This document shows, piece by piece, positions 1 through 9,248 of a stretch of DNA of 64,000 nucleotides. The position numbers were made by a program, and so were the translations under genes. Below the pieces are notes generated by a model. It was given only the letters and a program-made list of their open reading frames with translations. It ran no database searches and was not told the DNA's origin. Each line of letters begins with the position of its first letter. Positions within the stretch are counted from its first letter, which is position 1. The DNA comes from WS-7 sp036505295 (lineage in GTDB: Bacteria > Eisenbacteria > RBG-16-71-46 > SZUA-252), in assembly GCA_036505295.1 (NCBI GenBank), contig DASXTQ010000042.1:1-64000 (forward strand), read 5' to 3'.

Positions 1-2115
1 CGAGGGGTCGACCGACGCGGGGGCGGCGATGTACTGCTTTGAGAGCGAGTCGGCGAAGGCGAGAACCCGGGCATCCTGACCGTAGTCGCCGAGCATGAAG
101 ACCAAGGACGGCCGCACGAGCGAGACACCGTCTTCCTCGCCGGGACGCCGCGACAGCCCGATGCGGCCGAGCGCTGGTCCGAGGGTCCGGCGCACGTAGG
201 CTGCGAAGGCGTCGGCCCCATCGGCAGCCACGAATGTCCGGCGAACGAGCTCGACTCCGCCTTGGACCGCCGTGATGACCTCGGGATTAGGGTCGTCGGC
301 GAATCGTCCGAGGAGCCGGACGTACTCGTCGCCATGGATGAGCCCGGCATCGAGGAGCGCGGCCAGATTGCCGAGGTATCCGACGCGTTCGCCGGGTGAC
401 ATGATCTCCGCGGCGTTGGCCGCGAGCTTCTCCATCGTCTCCAAGGGAACAGTCCAGCGATAGTAGCCGGACGCATTGTGGTTCGGGTTCACCCAGACCG
501 GGGCGTGGTCCCCTTCCAATGCGACCGTCGTCTCCCGCTCGGTCAAGAGCAAACGCTGCGTCCGCACCACGGATCCGTCCGAGTAGGTAAGCGCGACCGG
601 AATCTTCCAGAGCGGGTCGCCGGGCGCCTGGACGCCGTAGGAAAGAAAACGCCGCTGGCTCAGCTTCACGCGGCCGTCCGCCTGTACCTCAACGCTCAGG
701 AGCGGGACTCCTCCCTGATCGAGGAACGTGCTCATCGGCCCCGACGCATCCTTGCCGGAAGCCTTCGAGAGCGCGGACCAGAGATCGGAGCCGACCGCGT
801 TCCCCCACTCGTGCTCCTTCAGATAGGCGAGAACGCCGGCTCGGAACGTTTCGGGGCCGAGCCACTGCTCGAACATCCCGAGAACCGCCTGCCCCTTCTT
901 GTAGGCGAGCGCGTCCGCGGCCTGGAGGAGGTTGTCGAGCGCGCTCACGGGCTGCCGGATCGCGCGCGTCGAAAGGCGGGAGTCGATCCTCATCGCTCCC
1001 TGCGTGGCCTGCAGGTCCTGGACGTGCATCTTGTACTCGGGATAGACCTCGTCGGAAATCTTGTTTCCCATCCATTCGGCGAACGCCTCGTTCAGCCAGA
1101 GATCGTCCCACCACTCCATCGTGACGAGATCCCCGAACCACATGTGGGCGAATTCGTGGGCCATGAAGACGGAGAGCGTCGAGAGCTGGCGGACGCTGAC
1201 CGTTTTCGGCTCCACGAGCAGCACGTCGTCCCGGAAGGTGACCGCGCCCGCATTCTCCATCGCGCCCGGCCAGAACTCCGGCACGGCGATCACGTCGAGC
1301 TTCTCGTAGGGATACGGCCTGCCGAAGTAGCGCTCGAGCGCGCTGATGAGGCGCGGCGCCATCGCCGCGGCGGTACCCGAGAGCGCGGACGTGCCCTTCA
1401 CGCTGACGACGTTCCCCGGAACCGACATGCCGGTGATCGGAACCATCTCGAGCGGACCGGTGGCGATCGCGAGCAGGTACGACGGAAGCGGTTTGGTTCG
1501 CCGGAATGCCACGGTCTTCGTCGTCTTCCCGGGAACGACGCGGGCGACCGGCGTATTCGTCACCGCACGGTGCCCCTTCGGCACCGTCAGCGTGAGTTGG
1601 TAGGGAATCTTGAACGAGGGCTCATCCCAGCACGGAAATGACTTTCGCGCGTCGTCCGATTCGAGCTGGGTGAAGCAGTACGACTCCCCGCCGGTCTCGA
1701 GACGGTACAGGCCCTGGGCTTGCGTGCTGAACTTGTTCGTGAAATCGATGTCGAGCGTGTACGCGCCGGGCTTGAGCGGCGAACGCGCGCTCACCGTGAC
1801 CACGGCGGGACCCGCGGCCGCGTGCGTGGACGGTACGATCGCTTTCGCGGAGCGGAGCGTCACCTGACGGAGCGTAAGCCCCTCCGAATGAAACTGAAAC
1901 GAATCGGTCGCGGAGGTGACCCGTAGCTCGATGTGGGCGGATCCCGTGTAGCTGGGCTTTCTCGCATCCAGGTTCAGCTGGATCGCCTCGAACGTGGGCA
2001 GGACGTCGCGGCGCAATCGTCCGGAGCCCGACGCCACAGCTTGCGCCGGGATCGCCACGGAAAAGACCAAGATGAAGAGGAGCGACATCGGGCCGATCGA
2101 ACGATGGAGATTCAT
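1..2115 (-). CDS. M1 family zinc aminopeptidase (C-terminus off the window)
   Basis: Reads leftward from ATG at 2115, preceded by an AGGAGG Shine-Dalgarno, and stays open to base 1, so about 705 residues are present and the C-terminus is missing. The first 25 residues are a hydrophobic signal peptide, so the enzyme is exported. The M1 exopeptidase motif GAMEN is at residues 284-288. The gluzincin zinc site HEFAH is at 320-324, with the third ligand Glu343 in NEAFAEW, spaced exactly as in the family. M1 enzymes remove N-terminal residues from peptides; a secreted one probably scavenges peptides. The N-terminal beta domain (residues 30-230) is followed by the thermolysin-like catalytic domain and the start of the helical C-terminal domain. 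It diverges from the lipoprotein gene at 2229. Confidence 0.95.
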   Translation of the reverse strand, partial: MNLHRSIGPMSLLFILVFSVAIPAQAVASGSGRLRRDVLPTFEAIQLNLDARKPSYTGSAHIELRVTSATDSFQFHSEGLTLRQVTLRSAKAIVPSTHAAAGPAVVTVSARSPLKPGAYTLDIDFTNKFSTQAQGLYRLETGGESYCFTQLESDDARKSFPCWDEPSFKIPYQLTLTVPKGHRAVTNTPVARVVPGKTTKTVAFRRTKPLPSYLLAIATGPLEMVPITGMSVPGNVVSVKGTSALSGTAAAMAPRLISALERYFGRPYPYEKLDVIAVPEFWPGAMENAGAVTFRDDVLLVEPKTVSVRQLSTLSVFMAHEFAHMWFGDLVTMEWWDDLWLNEAFAEWMGNKISDEVYPEYKMHVQDLQATQGAMRIDSRLSTRAIRQPVSALDNLLQAADALAYKKGQAVLGMFEQWLGPETFRAGVLAYLKEHEWGNAVGSDLWSALSKASGKDASGPMSTFLDQGGVPLLSVEVQADGRVKLSQRRFLSYGVQAPGDPLWKIPVALTYSDGSVVRTQRLLLTERETTVALEGDHAPVWVNPNHNASGYYRWTVPLETMEKLAANAAEIMSPGERVGYLGNLAALLDAGLIHGDEYVRLLGRFADDPNPEVITAVQGGVELVRRTFVAADGADAFAAYVRRTLGPALGRIGLSRRPGEEDGVSLVRPSLVFMLGDYGQDARVLAFADSLSKQYIAAPASVDPS

Positions 2116-2228
2116 GACGCCTCCTGGCGCGGCTATTTCAAGCTGGAATGAGCGGTGGTAGTATAGATAGGTTGCTTGAGACACGCGAGGGGGCCAACCA
2201 TACACCTGTGCTCGGGAGACCAAAGGCC

Positions 2229-3101
2229 ATGAAACGAAAGGACTTGAAGTCCCAAGTCAACACCCTCGCTCCTCCGCTCCTCGTCATCTTATTCCTTTCT
2301 ATCTTGGGCGCGGCCGGTTGCTCCAAGCAAATTTCCGGGCCCGCCAAGATGGTTCCGCTCACGCTCAAGTCCCAAGCGAGCGGGGTCAGCCCGGTCCGCG
2401 CGCTCCGCGCCGCGACGGCCGCCTCCGCGGATTCCGATTCGAGCCACGTTGTTTTCAGCTTCACCCGGGCGCTTCTCGTGGTGCGCGATGTGCGCTTCCA
2501 GACCGCGTTCGAGGGAGATGAAGAGGATACCCTTGGCGAGCACGAGGCCGACGGGGACAGCCTCGGGGAGCACGAGGCCGACGACGAAAACGGGATCGTC
2601 TTTCGGGGGCCGTTTGTGATCGATCTCCTGTCGCATCACTCGGACGTCCTCGACACGAAGCTCGTCCCGCCCGGCGTCTACACCAAGGTGATGGGACATC
2701 TGCAGGCGCTTCACGCGGGAGACGCGGCCGCGACTCCCGATCTGAGCTTCCTGATCGGCAGCACTGTCTTTCTCGAAGGCACCATTTCGGGTGACGGGGG
2801 CGGCCCGTTCACATACCAGGCCCGGATCGACGATGAGTTCGTCATCCATGGCACGTTCACCGTGGCGTCTGATAATCCGGCGACCGCGTTCCTCGTCTTC
2901 GATTTGAATCGAATGCTGGTCGATCGTGAAGGCCGCTTCCTGGATCCGCGCGATCCGGATAACGATAAGTGGATACGACAGGCGATCCGCCACGCGATCA
3001 AAATCGGCATGGACAAGGATCACGACGGTGAGTTCGATGGCGATGACGGCCCCGCCCACGACGAAGACGGGAACGACGCTCCCCCCCTCGCGGGCTTCTG
3101 A
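2229..3101 (+). CDS. Putative lipoprotein of unknown function
   Basis: I do not recognise this family. From ATG 2229 the product is 290 residues, beginning with basic residues, a hydrophobic stretch and a lipobox-like AAGC with Cys31, so a lipid-anchored envelope protein is likely. The open frame continues upstream to 2148, but that extension would bury the signal peptide, so I chose 2229. An acidic segment contains LGEHEAD twice in tandem (about residues 98-120). The C-terminus has a D-rich run resembling calcium-binding loops (DKDHDGEFDGDD). The middle part is beta-rich in character and may be a DUF4382-like domain, but I cannot confirm that. It lies 44 bp ahead of the dockerin-bearing protein at 3146 in the same direction and may be co-transcribed with it. 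Confidence 0.75.
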   Translation: MKRKDLKSQVNTLAPPLLVILFLSILGAAGCSKQISGPAKMVPLTLKSQASGVSPVRALRAATAASADSDSSHVVFSFTRALLVVRDVRFQTAFEGDEEDTLGEHEADGDSLGEHEADDENGIVFRGPFVIDLLSHHSDVLDTKLVPPGVYTKVMGHLQALHAGDAAATPDLSFLIGSTVFLEGTISGDGGGPFTYQARIDDEFVIHGTFTVASDNPATAFLVFDLNRMLVDREGRFLDPRDPDNDKWIRQAIRHAIKIGMDKDHDGEFDGDDGPAHDEDGNDAPPLAGF

Positions 3102-3145
3102 ACCGCTGTTTCAGCAGGGCCGGTAGGTAATCCAGGGGGTTGACC

Positions 3146-5065
3146 ATGGACCGACGTATCCGGGTCGTCCGAGATGTTCGCCGTCTTCTCGGTGGGGCGG
3201 CGACAAGGGGATTTTGGCTCCTCGTCTCTCTCGCGCTCGCATCCCCCGCGGGCGCGACGCTCAAGCAAGTCACCGTGGTGCCCGCCGAACCGACGACGTG
3301 CGACTCCGTCACGATCACCGTGGAAGGGGATATGCCGGCCCCATGCTACGAGATCATCGGCGCCACGATCCGAGGCCCGGAACTCATCCCTTGCATGCGA
3401 CCGGGGCCGTGTCCGTACCGCTTCCAGATAGAGATCACGGTCCGGGAGCCGAACCCGGAAATCGCAGCCCCCTGCCCTTTGGTAATCACTCCCTATTCGC
3501 GATCCTTCAAGGTAGGCGGGCTCGCTCAAGGTGAGTACCTCGCCGCCGCAAGGGAGCGTGTGGTTCCTTACGCCGCGGACTCTTCCGATTCAGTCATCAG
3601 TGAGAGCTTCGCGTCGGCGACGTTCATCGTTCAGCCGGATCTGAGCTGCACATCCGGGACAGGCTGCTACATCCTGGGCTTCAGCCCCGACCGCCCGGGC
3701 GAGCCGGTCCCCCGGGCTCTCTGCACGGTGGCCGTTCCTCCCGGAGGGACCGCCTGCCTCGGGCTGACGCTGACCAACACGACCCCGGTAGCCGGCCTCC
3801 AAACCACGCTCGAGGTCAGGGACGCTGATGGAGGCGACCCGGCGGATCCGTTCGTCCATGCGGTCTCGGTCGAACCGATCGGGCGCGCCGCGGGATTCCA
3901 GGTTGGCTGGACCGGGACGGGTTTCAGTACCAGGATCCTTCTTTATTCGACGAACGGAACCTCGATCCTCCCAGGCGACGGACCGGTGATCCGGGTCTGC
4001 TACTCGATCGCACCGGAAACCACCCCCCAAACGTTCCGGGTCCTCGATCTCGCGACGATCGTCGCCAATCCCGACGGAGAAGCGATCCCTGCCTGCCCGA
4101 CTCTGGTCCCCGTCCCAGACGGCTACATCTGTGTCTCACCCACCAGCTGCGACGTGAACGGAGACGGAATCTCCGACATTCTCGACGTGATTCGGCTGGT
4201 CCGCTGCGCGCTGGGCGGCGGGAGCGATTCATCCTCAGCCTGCCCGGACAGCGTCGCGGCGCGGGCGGACTGCAACGGCGACGGCTCGATCGACATCCGG
4301 GACGTGATCTGCTGCGTGCGGAAGATGCTCCCGTTCCTGAACGGAACAGGTTCGCCCGCAATCTCTCCGGGCGCCCCGGGTGGAAACAGGATCAGCTGGG
4401 GCTCGGTGCGTTGGATCAACGAGGTCGAAGGCTTCGCGACGCTCCAGATCCAGACAGCCGAGGATTGGGGCGGGACTCAGTTCCTGCTCAATCCGTCCGC
4501 GGCTCCCGTCCGAATCCGCGGCCTCAAGCTCGCCCAAGCGAACGCGCAGGACCAGCTCGAATGGGTGATCGATGGATCGGGTATGGCGCACGCGATCGTC
4601 TACACGACGGCCGCGGGGCCGGGAACCGGCCGCACGCTGCTGATCGAGGTCGCGCTCGAGCGGATTCAGGGGACCTCCGCGTCCGGCGCGCTCATGCTCA
4701 ACGACGTGAAGGCGGGCACGTCGAGCGGGGCTCCGGCCTGGATCACGTCGCTCAATCCTGCCCTGGTCATCCCGCAGGCCGTTGTCGCCGCACCCGCGCT
4801 CTTGGGCGCCCGGCCGAACCCCTCGCCGGGTCGGAACGAGATTGGCTTCGTTCTCCCGTCGGATGCGCGCGTGGTCCTGCGTGTCTACGACGTGGGGGGA
4901 AGGCTCGTGCGCACGTTGGTCGACGGCCCGACGCCGGCCGGGGTGCATCACATACCGTGGGACGGAACGGACTCGCGTGGCAGGGCGGTGACGTCCGGGA
5001 TCTATTTCAGCAAGCTGGAGGTCGGGGACCAACGCCGATCGGCTCGTTTCATGCTTTTGCGATAG
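3146..5065 (+). CDS. Secreted protein with dockerin type I repeats and C-terminal FlgD-like sorting domain
   Basis: 639 residues from ATG 3146, with an AGGGGG ribosome site 6 bp upstream; an in-frame TTG at 3140 is the alternative. An N-terminal signal peptide ends near ASPAGA. Two dockerin-type calcium loops follow in the middle: CDVNGDG at about residue 335 and DCNGDGSID at about 375, each followed by a hydrophobic helix (DVIRLVRCAL, DVICCVRKML). Dockerins bind cohesins or are calcium-stabilised modules, and no cohesin is visible in this window. The last 80 residues (from PNPSPGRNE, about 557) form the FlgD-Ig-like block with VYDVGGRLVRTL and WDGTDSRGRAVTSG, probably a cell-surface sorting or attachment tail. 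It carries no catalytic domain that I recognise. Confidence 0.85.
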   Translation: MDRRIRVVRDVRRLLGGAATRGFWLLVSLALASPAGATLKQVTVVPAEPTTCDSVTITVEGDMPAPCYEIIGATIRGPELIPCMRPGPCPYRFQIEITVREPNPEIAAPCPLVITPYSRSFKVGGLAQGEYLAAARERVVPYAADSSDSVISESFASATFIVQPDLSCTSGTGCYILGFSPDRPGEPVPRALCTVAVPPGGTACLGLTLTNTTPVAGLQTTLEVRDADGGDPADPFVHAVSVEPIGRAAGFQVGWTGTGFSTRILLYSTNGTSILPGDGPVIRVCYSIAPETTPQTFRVLDLATIVANPDGEAIPACPTLVPVPDGYICVSPTSCDVNGDGISDILDVIRLVRCALGGGSDSSSACPDSVAARADCNGDGSIDIRDVICCVRKMLPFLNGTGSPAISPGAPGGNRISWGSVRWINEVEGFATLQIQTAEDWGGTQFLLNPSAAPVRIRGLKLAQANAQDQLEWVIDGSGMAHAIVYTTAAGPGTGRTLLIEVALERIQGTSASGALMLNDVKAGTSSGAPAWITSLNPALVIPQAVVAAPALLGARPNPSPGRNEIGFVLPSDARVVLRVYDVGGRLVRTLVDGPTPAGVHHIPWDGTDSRGRAVTSGIYFSKLEVGDQRRSARFMLLR

Positions 5066-5072
5066 GACGGCG

Positions 5073-5153
5073 ATGGAACCGTCGGATCCGGTTGTTCAAT
5101 ATCTGACGTATATCTTGCTGATGCTGGCGCCGCTCTGGATGTTGGGCTGCTGA
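5073..5153 (+). CDS. Possible 26-residue membrane miniprotein
   Basis: A short reading frame starts 8 bp after the stop of the dockerin protein. It has an AGGA at a workable distance and encodes MEPSDPVVQYLTYILLMLAP followed by LWMLGC. An acidic/polar head precedes an uninterrupted hydrophobic segment, the usual shape of a single-span membrane miniprotein, and it ends in Cys just before the stop. Coupled translation from the upstream gene is possible. No family is recognisable, and a chance frame of this length is quite possible. Confidence 0.3.
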   Translation: MEPSDPVVQYLTYILLMLAPLWMLGC

Positions 5154-5163
5154 GCGGCGCCCC

Positions 5164-6228
5164 TCAGCCGCCGATCGCCTCCCAGGCACCCGACTGATCG
5201 CTCAGGCGGGCGGTGTCGAGAACTTTCTGGATCTCGACGCCGTCCGCGAAATCGGGGCTCGCCGGTTTTCCTTCCTGAATCGCCGCGCGGATCATCTCGA
5301 CCTTCACCGAGAACGGCGCGAGCAGGCGTTCCTTCCGGGTTGGCTTGAGCTTCAAGTCGTCGGGGATGGGAACCTCCTCGAAGGTGCCGTCCACCTTTGG
5401 CCGGCCGAGCCGATACCCATCCAGGACCGTGAGCGAGCCGCCGGAGCCCGACACCTCCATGTTCAGTCGACGAACACGCGCTCCGCCGAAGAGATCCACG
5501 ATGCCTCTGGCCCCGTTTTCGAATTGGACGAGCAGCACGAACGTATCGTCCGCGGTGATGGCCCGGTGGGCCGGAGCGATGTCGGGCGCCTCCGCGGCGA
5601 GCGTCCGCAGGGTGCATAGGACACGCCGCATCGGGCCCCCCCAGAGCAGGAGCTGATCGATGTGGTGGGAGCCCAGGGCGCCGAGGTAGCCCCCGCCGCG
5701 CCTTCTTTCGGTCAGCCAGGTGAGCCGTCTCTTGGGGTCCCGCGCCCAGCCCGGAATTCGCTCCTGGATCGCGATGTGCTCCAAGCGGCCGAGCTCCCCC
5801 TCCCGGATCTTCCGCGTGAGCGCCTCCCTCGCGGGGAAATGGCGGAACTCGTGATTCACGACGTGGACCACGCCCTTGGCCGCGGCGAGGGAGCTGAGCT
5901 CGCGTGCCTCGGCCAGATTCATCGCGAAGGGCTTCTCGCAGAGGACGTGCCGGCCGCGCTCGAGCGCCGCGCGGGCCATAGGGTAGTGCTGGTCGACCGG
6001 CGTCGCGATCGAGACCAAGTCCGCATCCGCCTCATCGAGCATCCGTTTCCAATCGTCCGTCGCATAGGGGATCGCGAACTCCGCGGCGACACGACGCGCG
6101 TTTTCGAGGTTCCCGCTCGCGACCCCCGCCAGCATGAACGCGCGGTTCGAGGCGAAGCCCGGCGCATGGACCTGGGCTCCGAAGCCTGTGCCGATAAGAA
6201 GGACGCGGATCGGTGGGTGGGCGGGCAT
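5164..6228 (-). CDS. Gfo/Idh/MocA family NAD(P)-dependent oxidoreductase
   Basis: 354 residues. The N-terminal Rossmann fold begins RVLLIGTGFGAQVHAPG, matching the GxGxxA/G dinucleotide motif. VLCEKPFAMN near residue 100 is the EKP motif whose lysine takes part in catalysis in this family. The C-terminal half is the family's alpha/beta substrate domain (NHEFRHFP, ALGSHHIDQLL, with the conserved G..H.D). Members oxidise or reduce sugars, inositols or related polyols; the substrate cannot be read from the sequence. The gene is convergent with the dockerin gene and divergent from the FAD-binding protein at 6335, which is followed by a GH1 glycosidase, so a link to carbohydrate metabolism is plausible. 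Confidence 0.9.
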   Translation of the reverse strand: MPAHPPIRVLLIGTGFGAQVHAPGFASNRAFMLAGVASGNLENARRVAAEFAIPYATDDWKRMLDEADADLVSIATPVDQHYPMARAALERGRHVLCEKPFAMNLAEARELSSLAAAKGVVHVVNHEFRHFPAREALTRKIREGELGRLEHIAIQERIPGWARDPKRRLTWLTERRRGGGYLGALGSHHIDQLLLWGGPMRRVLCTLRTLAAEAPDIAPAHRAITADDTFVLLVQFENGARGIVDLFGGARVRRLNMEVSGSGGSLTVLDGYRLGRPKVDGTFEEVPIPDDLKLKPTRKERLLAPFSVKVEMIRAAIQEGKPASPDFADGVEIQKVLDTARLSDQSGAWEAIGG

Positions 6229-6334
6229 AAGCGGCGATCATACCAGGGGAGCAAACCGAGGAGGCTCCGATTCCTGCTGGCCCGCCGGAGGCGGTGCGGC
6301 GATAATACCGGGTCCCCCTACTCGCCCAAGTCCG

Positions 6335-7774
6335 ATGGAGCAACCCTCGCCGGCCGACAGCATGGGATTGACCGAGACGCCTCGCCTCGCCGTGATTGGC
6401 GCCGGCTTTACCGGCTCGCTCACGGCCACCCAACTCCTACGGAACGCGACCCAACCTTTCGATCTTCTGCTGCTCGAGCGGAGGCCTCCGTTCGGCTCGG
6501 GGACCGCGTTCGCTACCTCCCTTCCCTGCCACCTTCTCAACGTCCCCGTGATCCGCATGAGCGCGATCGCGGGGGAGCCGGATCACCTCCTCCGATGGCT
6601 TGCCAACGGAGGCTCCCCGGAGCCATCGCTCGCCTCGGAATCGGCCTACCTTCCACGACAGGTGTACGGGGCCTACGTGGAGCACACCCTTCGCGCCGCC
6701 GCCGAGAGGTCGTGCGCGCGCCTTGTGAGGATGGTGGGGGAAGCCGTCTCGATCGATGCCGCGGAGCCGGGCGCGCGAATCCGACTGCGCGATGGAACTT
6801 CGCTCGAGGCGCGCTGCGTGGTCCTCGCGATCGGAAACCCGCCCCCTTCCGATCCCCTGGGAGCCGGGTCTCCTCCCTCGAGCCGCCGCTATGCGGGGGA
6901 TCCCTGGGACCCGGCGGCGCTGGATGGCCTCGAGCCCGGCGATCCCGTGTTGACCATCGGATCGAATCTGACCATGGTGGACATCGCGCTCGCGCTCGAG
7001 CACCGAAGCCACCGCGGGCCGATCATCGCGGTCTCGACGCACGGGCTCTTGCCCCACCCGCACGAGGAGAAGCTCCCCCCGGCCTGGGAGCCACGCGTCG
7101 GCGGACCCGCGATGACCCCACGCCATCTCATCCGGGCGATGCGTGAGGAGGTGAGCGCCGCGGCCAAGGCCGGCGTGGGGTGGCGATCGGTCGTGGATTC
7201 GATCCGGCCGAGGACGGGACAGATCTGGGCGTCCTGGCCGGAACGTGAGCGGAGGCGATTCCTGAGACACGCACGGCCCTACTGGGAGGTCCACCGCCAT
7301 CGCATGGCACCGGAAAACGCGAGGACGATCGCCGCGCTCCGCCGCTCGGGACAGCTTCGGGTCGAGGCGGGACGCATCGTCGGAGTCCGCGAAGGGCGAA
7401 GCTCGATCGAGGTGCGCGTGATGCGGCGCGGCTCGGCGGCCCTGCAAACATTCGACGTGAGCCGGGTCGTGAATTGCACGGGACCGGAGATGCAGTATCG
7501 GCTGTCCCGCGATCCTCTGGTTCGCGATCTATTCGCGCGGGGGCTCGCGCGGCCCGGACCGCTCGGGCTGGGCTTCGACGCCGGCGAACGCGGGGCGCTC
7601 ATCGGCACCGACGGCAGGCCATCCGCGGTGCTGTTCACATTGGGCCCGCCGCTCAAGGGGCTCTTCTGGGAGACCACGGCGGTTCCCGAGATCCGCGAGC
7701 AAGCCGCGGCACTCGCCGCGCTGCTTGGGCCGCGGTTCTCCTCACCCGAGCCTCTTTCTCCAAAGCTCTCATGA
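6335..7774 (+). CDS. FAD/NAD(P)-binding protein (NAD_binding_9 type, HI0933/YdhS-like)
   Basis: About 479 residues. LAVIGAGFTGSLTATQLL near the N-terminus is a GxGxxG FAD-binding fold, followed by an acidic strand end LLLLERRPPFGSGTAF as in the family of single-domain flavoproteins that share FGxGxAY-like sequence. VVLAIGNPPP (about residue 160) and LTIGSNLTMVDIALAL supply the second dinucleotide motif. Two starts are possible: ATG 6335 (MEQPSPADS) or ATG 6362 (MGLTETPRL). Neither has a clear ribosome site, and the core fold begins just after the second. The reaction is unknown. The GH1 gene starts 23 bp downstream, so the two are probably one transcript. Confidence 0.85.
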   Translation: MEQPSPADSMGLTETPRLAVIGAGFTGSLTATQLLRNATQPFDLLLLERRPPFGSGTAFATSLPCHLLNVPVIRMSAIAGEPDHLLRWLANGGSPEPSLASESAYLPRQVYGAYVEHTLRAAAERSCARLVRMVGEAVSIDAAEPGARIRLRDGTSLEARCVVLAIGNPPPSDPLGAGSPPSSRRYAGDPWDPAALDGLEPGDPVLTIGSNLTMVDIALALEHRSHRGPIIAVSTHGLLPHPHEEKLPPAWEPRVGGPAMTPRHLIRAMREEVSAAAKAGVGWRSVVDSIRPRTGQIWASWPERERRRFLRHARPYWEVHRHRMAPENARTIAALRRSGQLRVEAGRIVGVREGRSSIEVRVMRRGSAALQTFDVSRVVNCTGPEMQYRLSRDPLVRDLFARGLARPGPLGLGFDAGERGALIGTDGRPSAVLFTLGPPLKGLFWETTAVPEIREQAAALAALLGPRFSSPEPLSPKLS

Positions 7775-7797
7775 AGGTCGCGTGAAACCGGAGGTGC

Positions 7798-9081
7798 ATG
7801 GCCAGGGAACCTAGCCGAAGCCGCTTCTTCTGGGGTGCGGGCACCTCCGCACACCAGGTCGAGGGCGGGAACGACCGGAACGACTGGTGGGATTGGGAGC
7901 AGCTACCCGGAAAGATCCGGGATGGGGACCGATCCGGCGCCGCTTGCCTTCATTGGGACCGGTACGAAGAGGATCTCGATCTTCTCCGCTCGCTCGGCCT
8001 CGACGCGTACCGGTTTTCGATCGAATGGAGCCGCATCGAACCGGAACCGGGGCGCTACGACGAAGGAGCGATCGAGCATTACCGCCGCGTTCTCATCGCG
8101 TGCCGCACGCGCGGCATTGCTCCGATGGTCACGCTGCACCATTTCACGAATCCGCGCTGGTTCGCCGCGCTCGGCGGATGGGAGGTCGCGCGCAATATCC
8201 CGCACTTCGTTCGCTTCGCGCGATTGGCCGGCGAGCGATACGGCGATCTCGTGGACGTGTGGGTCACGATCAACGAGCCCGAGGTTCTGGCCTTCCACGG
8301 ATACGACGAGGGCGTGTGGCCCCCCGGCGTGAAGGACCGCTCCCGCGCGCTCGGGGTCATCGCGAATCTCCTGGAGGCGCATGCCCTGGCCTCCGTCGCC
8401 CTGCGCGAGACGGACCGCGTGGACGCGGATGGAGACGGGATACCCGCGCTCATCGGGGTCGCGAAGCACTGGGTCTTGCTCGAACCGCTGCACGCATGGT
8501 GGCCTTTCGAGTACGTATCCGCGGCGATCCAGCACGGCGTCTTCAACGTGGCCGTCGCGCGCGCGCTACGGGGCGACCCGATCCATCTCGCGATCCCAGG
8601 TGTCCGCCCCGTTCGCCGGCAGGTCGATGCCCTGCGGGGCTCCTCGGATTTCATCGGCGTGAATTACTACACGCGGTGGATGGTGAGTTTGATCGGGAAG
8701 GAGCCGCGCCAAGCGCGTCCCGGCGCCCCTCTGAGCGATCTCGGATGGGAGGTTTACCCGGAGGGCCTCGAGCGTGCGCTCATCGAATGCGCGGCATTCG
8801 GCCTCCCGCTCATCGTCACCGAGAACGGCATCGCCGACGCCGGCGACCGAAATCGCCCGGGGTTCATACGAGAGAGCCTGGCCGCGCTCGATCGGGCGCG
8901 AGCCCGCGGCGTGGACGTGAGGGGATATTTCCACTGGTCGCTCTTCGACAACTTCGAATGGAACGACGGCTACCACGGACGATTCGGCCTCTTCGCGGTC
9001 GATTTCGAGAAGGCGGAGCGGCCCCGTTCTCCCAGGCAAAGCGCCCGGGTCTACGCCGACGAGGTCGCCCGCCGGCGCTGA
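7798..9081 (+). CDS. Glycoside hydrolase family 1 (beta-glucosidase-like)
   Basis: 427 residues from ATG 7798 with a GGAGG ribosome site. The signature residues are present: FFWGAGTSAHQVEGG at residues 10-24 (substrate binding), TINEPEV with the acid/base Glu160, and VTENGIAD with the nucleophile Glu342, each in the correct order for a retaining GH1 TIM barrel. HWSLFDNFEWNDGYHGRFG near the end is the conserved aglycone/sugar-binding segment. It has no signal peptide, so it should act in the cytoplasm on beta-linked disaccharides or aryl glycosides. At 427 residues it is slightly short for the family (typically 440-480). It probably belongs to the same operon as the flavoprotein upstream. Confidence 0.95.
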   Translation: MAREPSRSRFFWGAGTSAHQVEGGNDRNDWWDWEQLPGKIRDGDRSGAACLHWDRYEEDLDLLRSLGLDAYRFSIEWSRIEPEPGRYDEGAIEHYRRVLIACRTRGIAPMVTLHHFTNPRWFAALGGWEVARNIPHFVRFARLAGERYGDLVDVWVTINEPEVLAFHGYDEGVWPPGVKDRSRALGVIANLLEAHALASVALRETDRVDADGDGIPALIGVAKHWVLLEPLHAWWPFEYVSAAIQHGVFNVAVARALRGDPIHLAIPGVRPVRRQVDALRGSSDFIGVNYYTRWMVSLIGKEPRQARPGAPLSDLGWEVYPEGLERALIECAAFGLPLIVTENGIADAGDRNRPGFIRESLAALDRARARGVDVRGYFHWSLFDNFEWNDGYHGRFGLFAVDFEKAERPRSPRQSARVYADEVARRR

Positions 9082-9155
9082 GCAGGCAATCCACATGCGA
9101 TGCCCGCCGGGACGGAGGGCTATCGGCTCCTGTTACCCCCAATTACCCTCGCCGA

Positions 9156-9171
9156 TGGCATAGTGGTTGCT
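9156..9171 (+). promoter_or_regulatory. Sigma-54 (-24/-12) promoter for the 9249 gene
   Basis: TGGCATAGTGGTTGCT keeps the invariant GG-N10-GC spacing. The -12 element TTGCT is perfect and the -24 element TGGCA(T) has one mismatch. The GC lies 78 bp before the ATG, leaving a short leader. The paralogous downstream gene has the same arrangement. Confidence 0.75.
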
Positions 9172-9248
9172 CCTATACAGCTCCCGGACGGGGAAGGGCC
9201 ACACTCAGTGGCTCTCACCAACGGTCGGCAAACTAGGAGGAAAAGACC

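Noticed and set aside
478..1641. Long plus-strand reading frame opposite the aminopeptidase
   Set aside because: It is the antisense of a gene with full M1 motifs. Its Arg/His/Glu-rich composition is typical of shadow frames in GC-rich DNA. The same applies to long frames opposite sufS-sufB, the acyl-CoA synthetase, thiolase and ndh.
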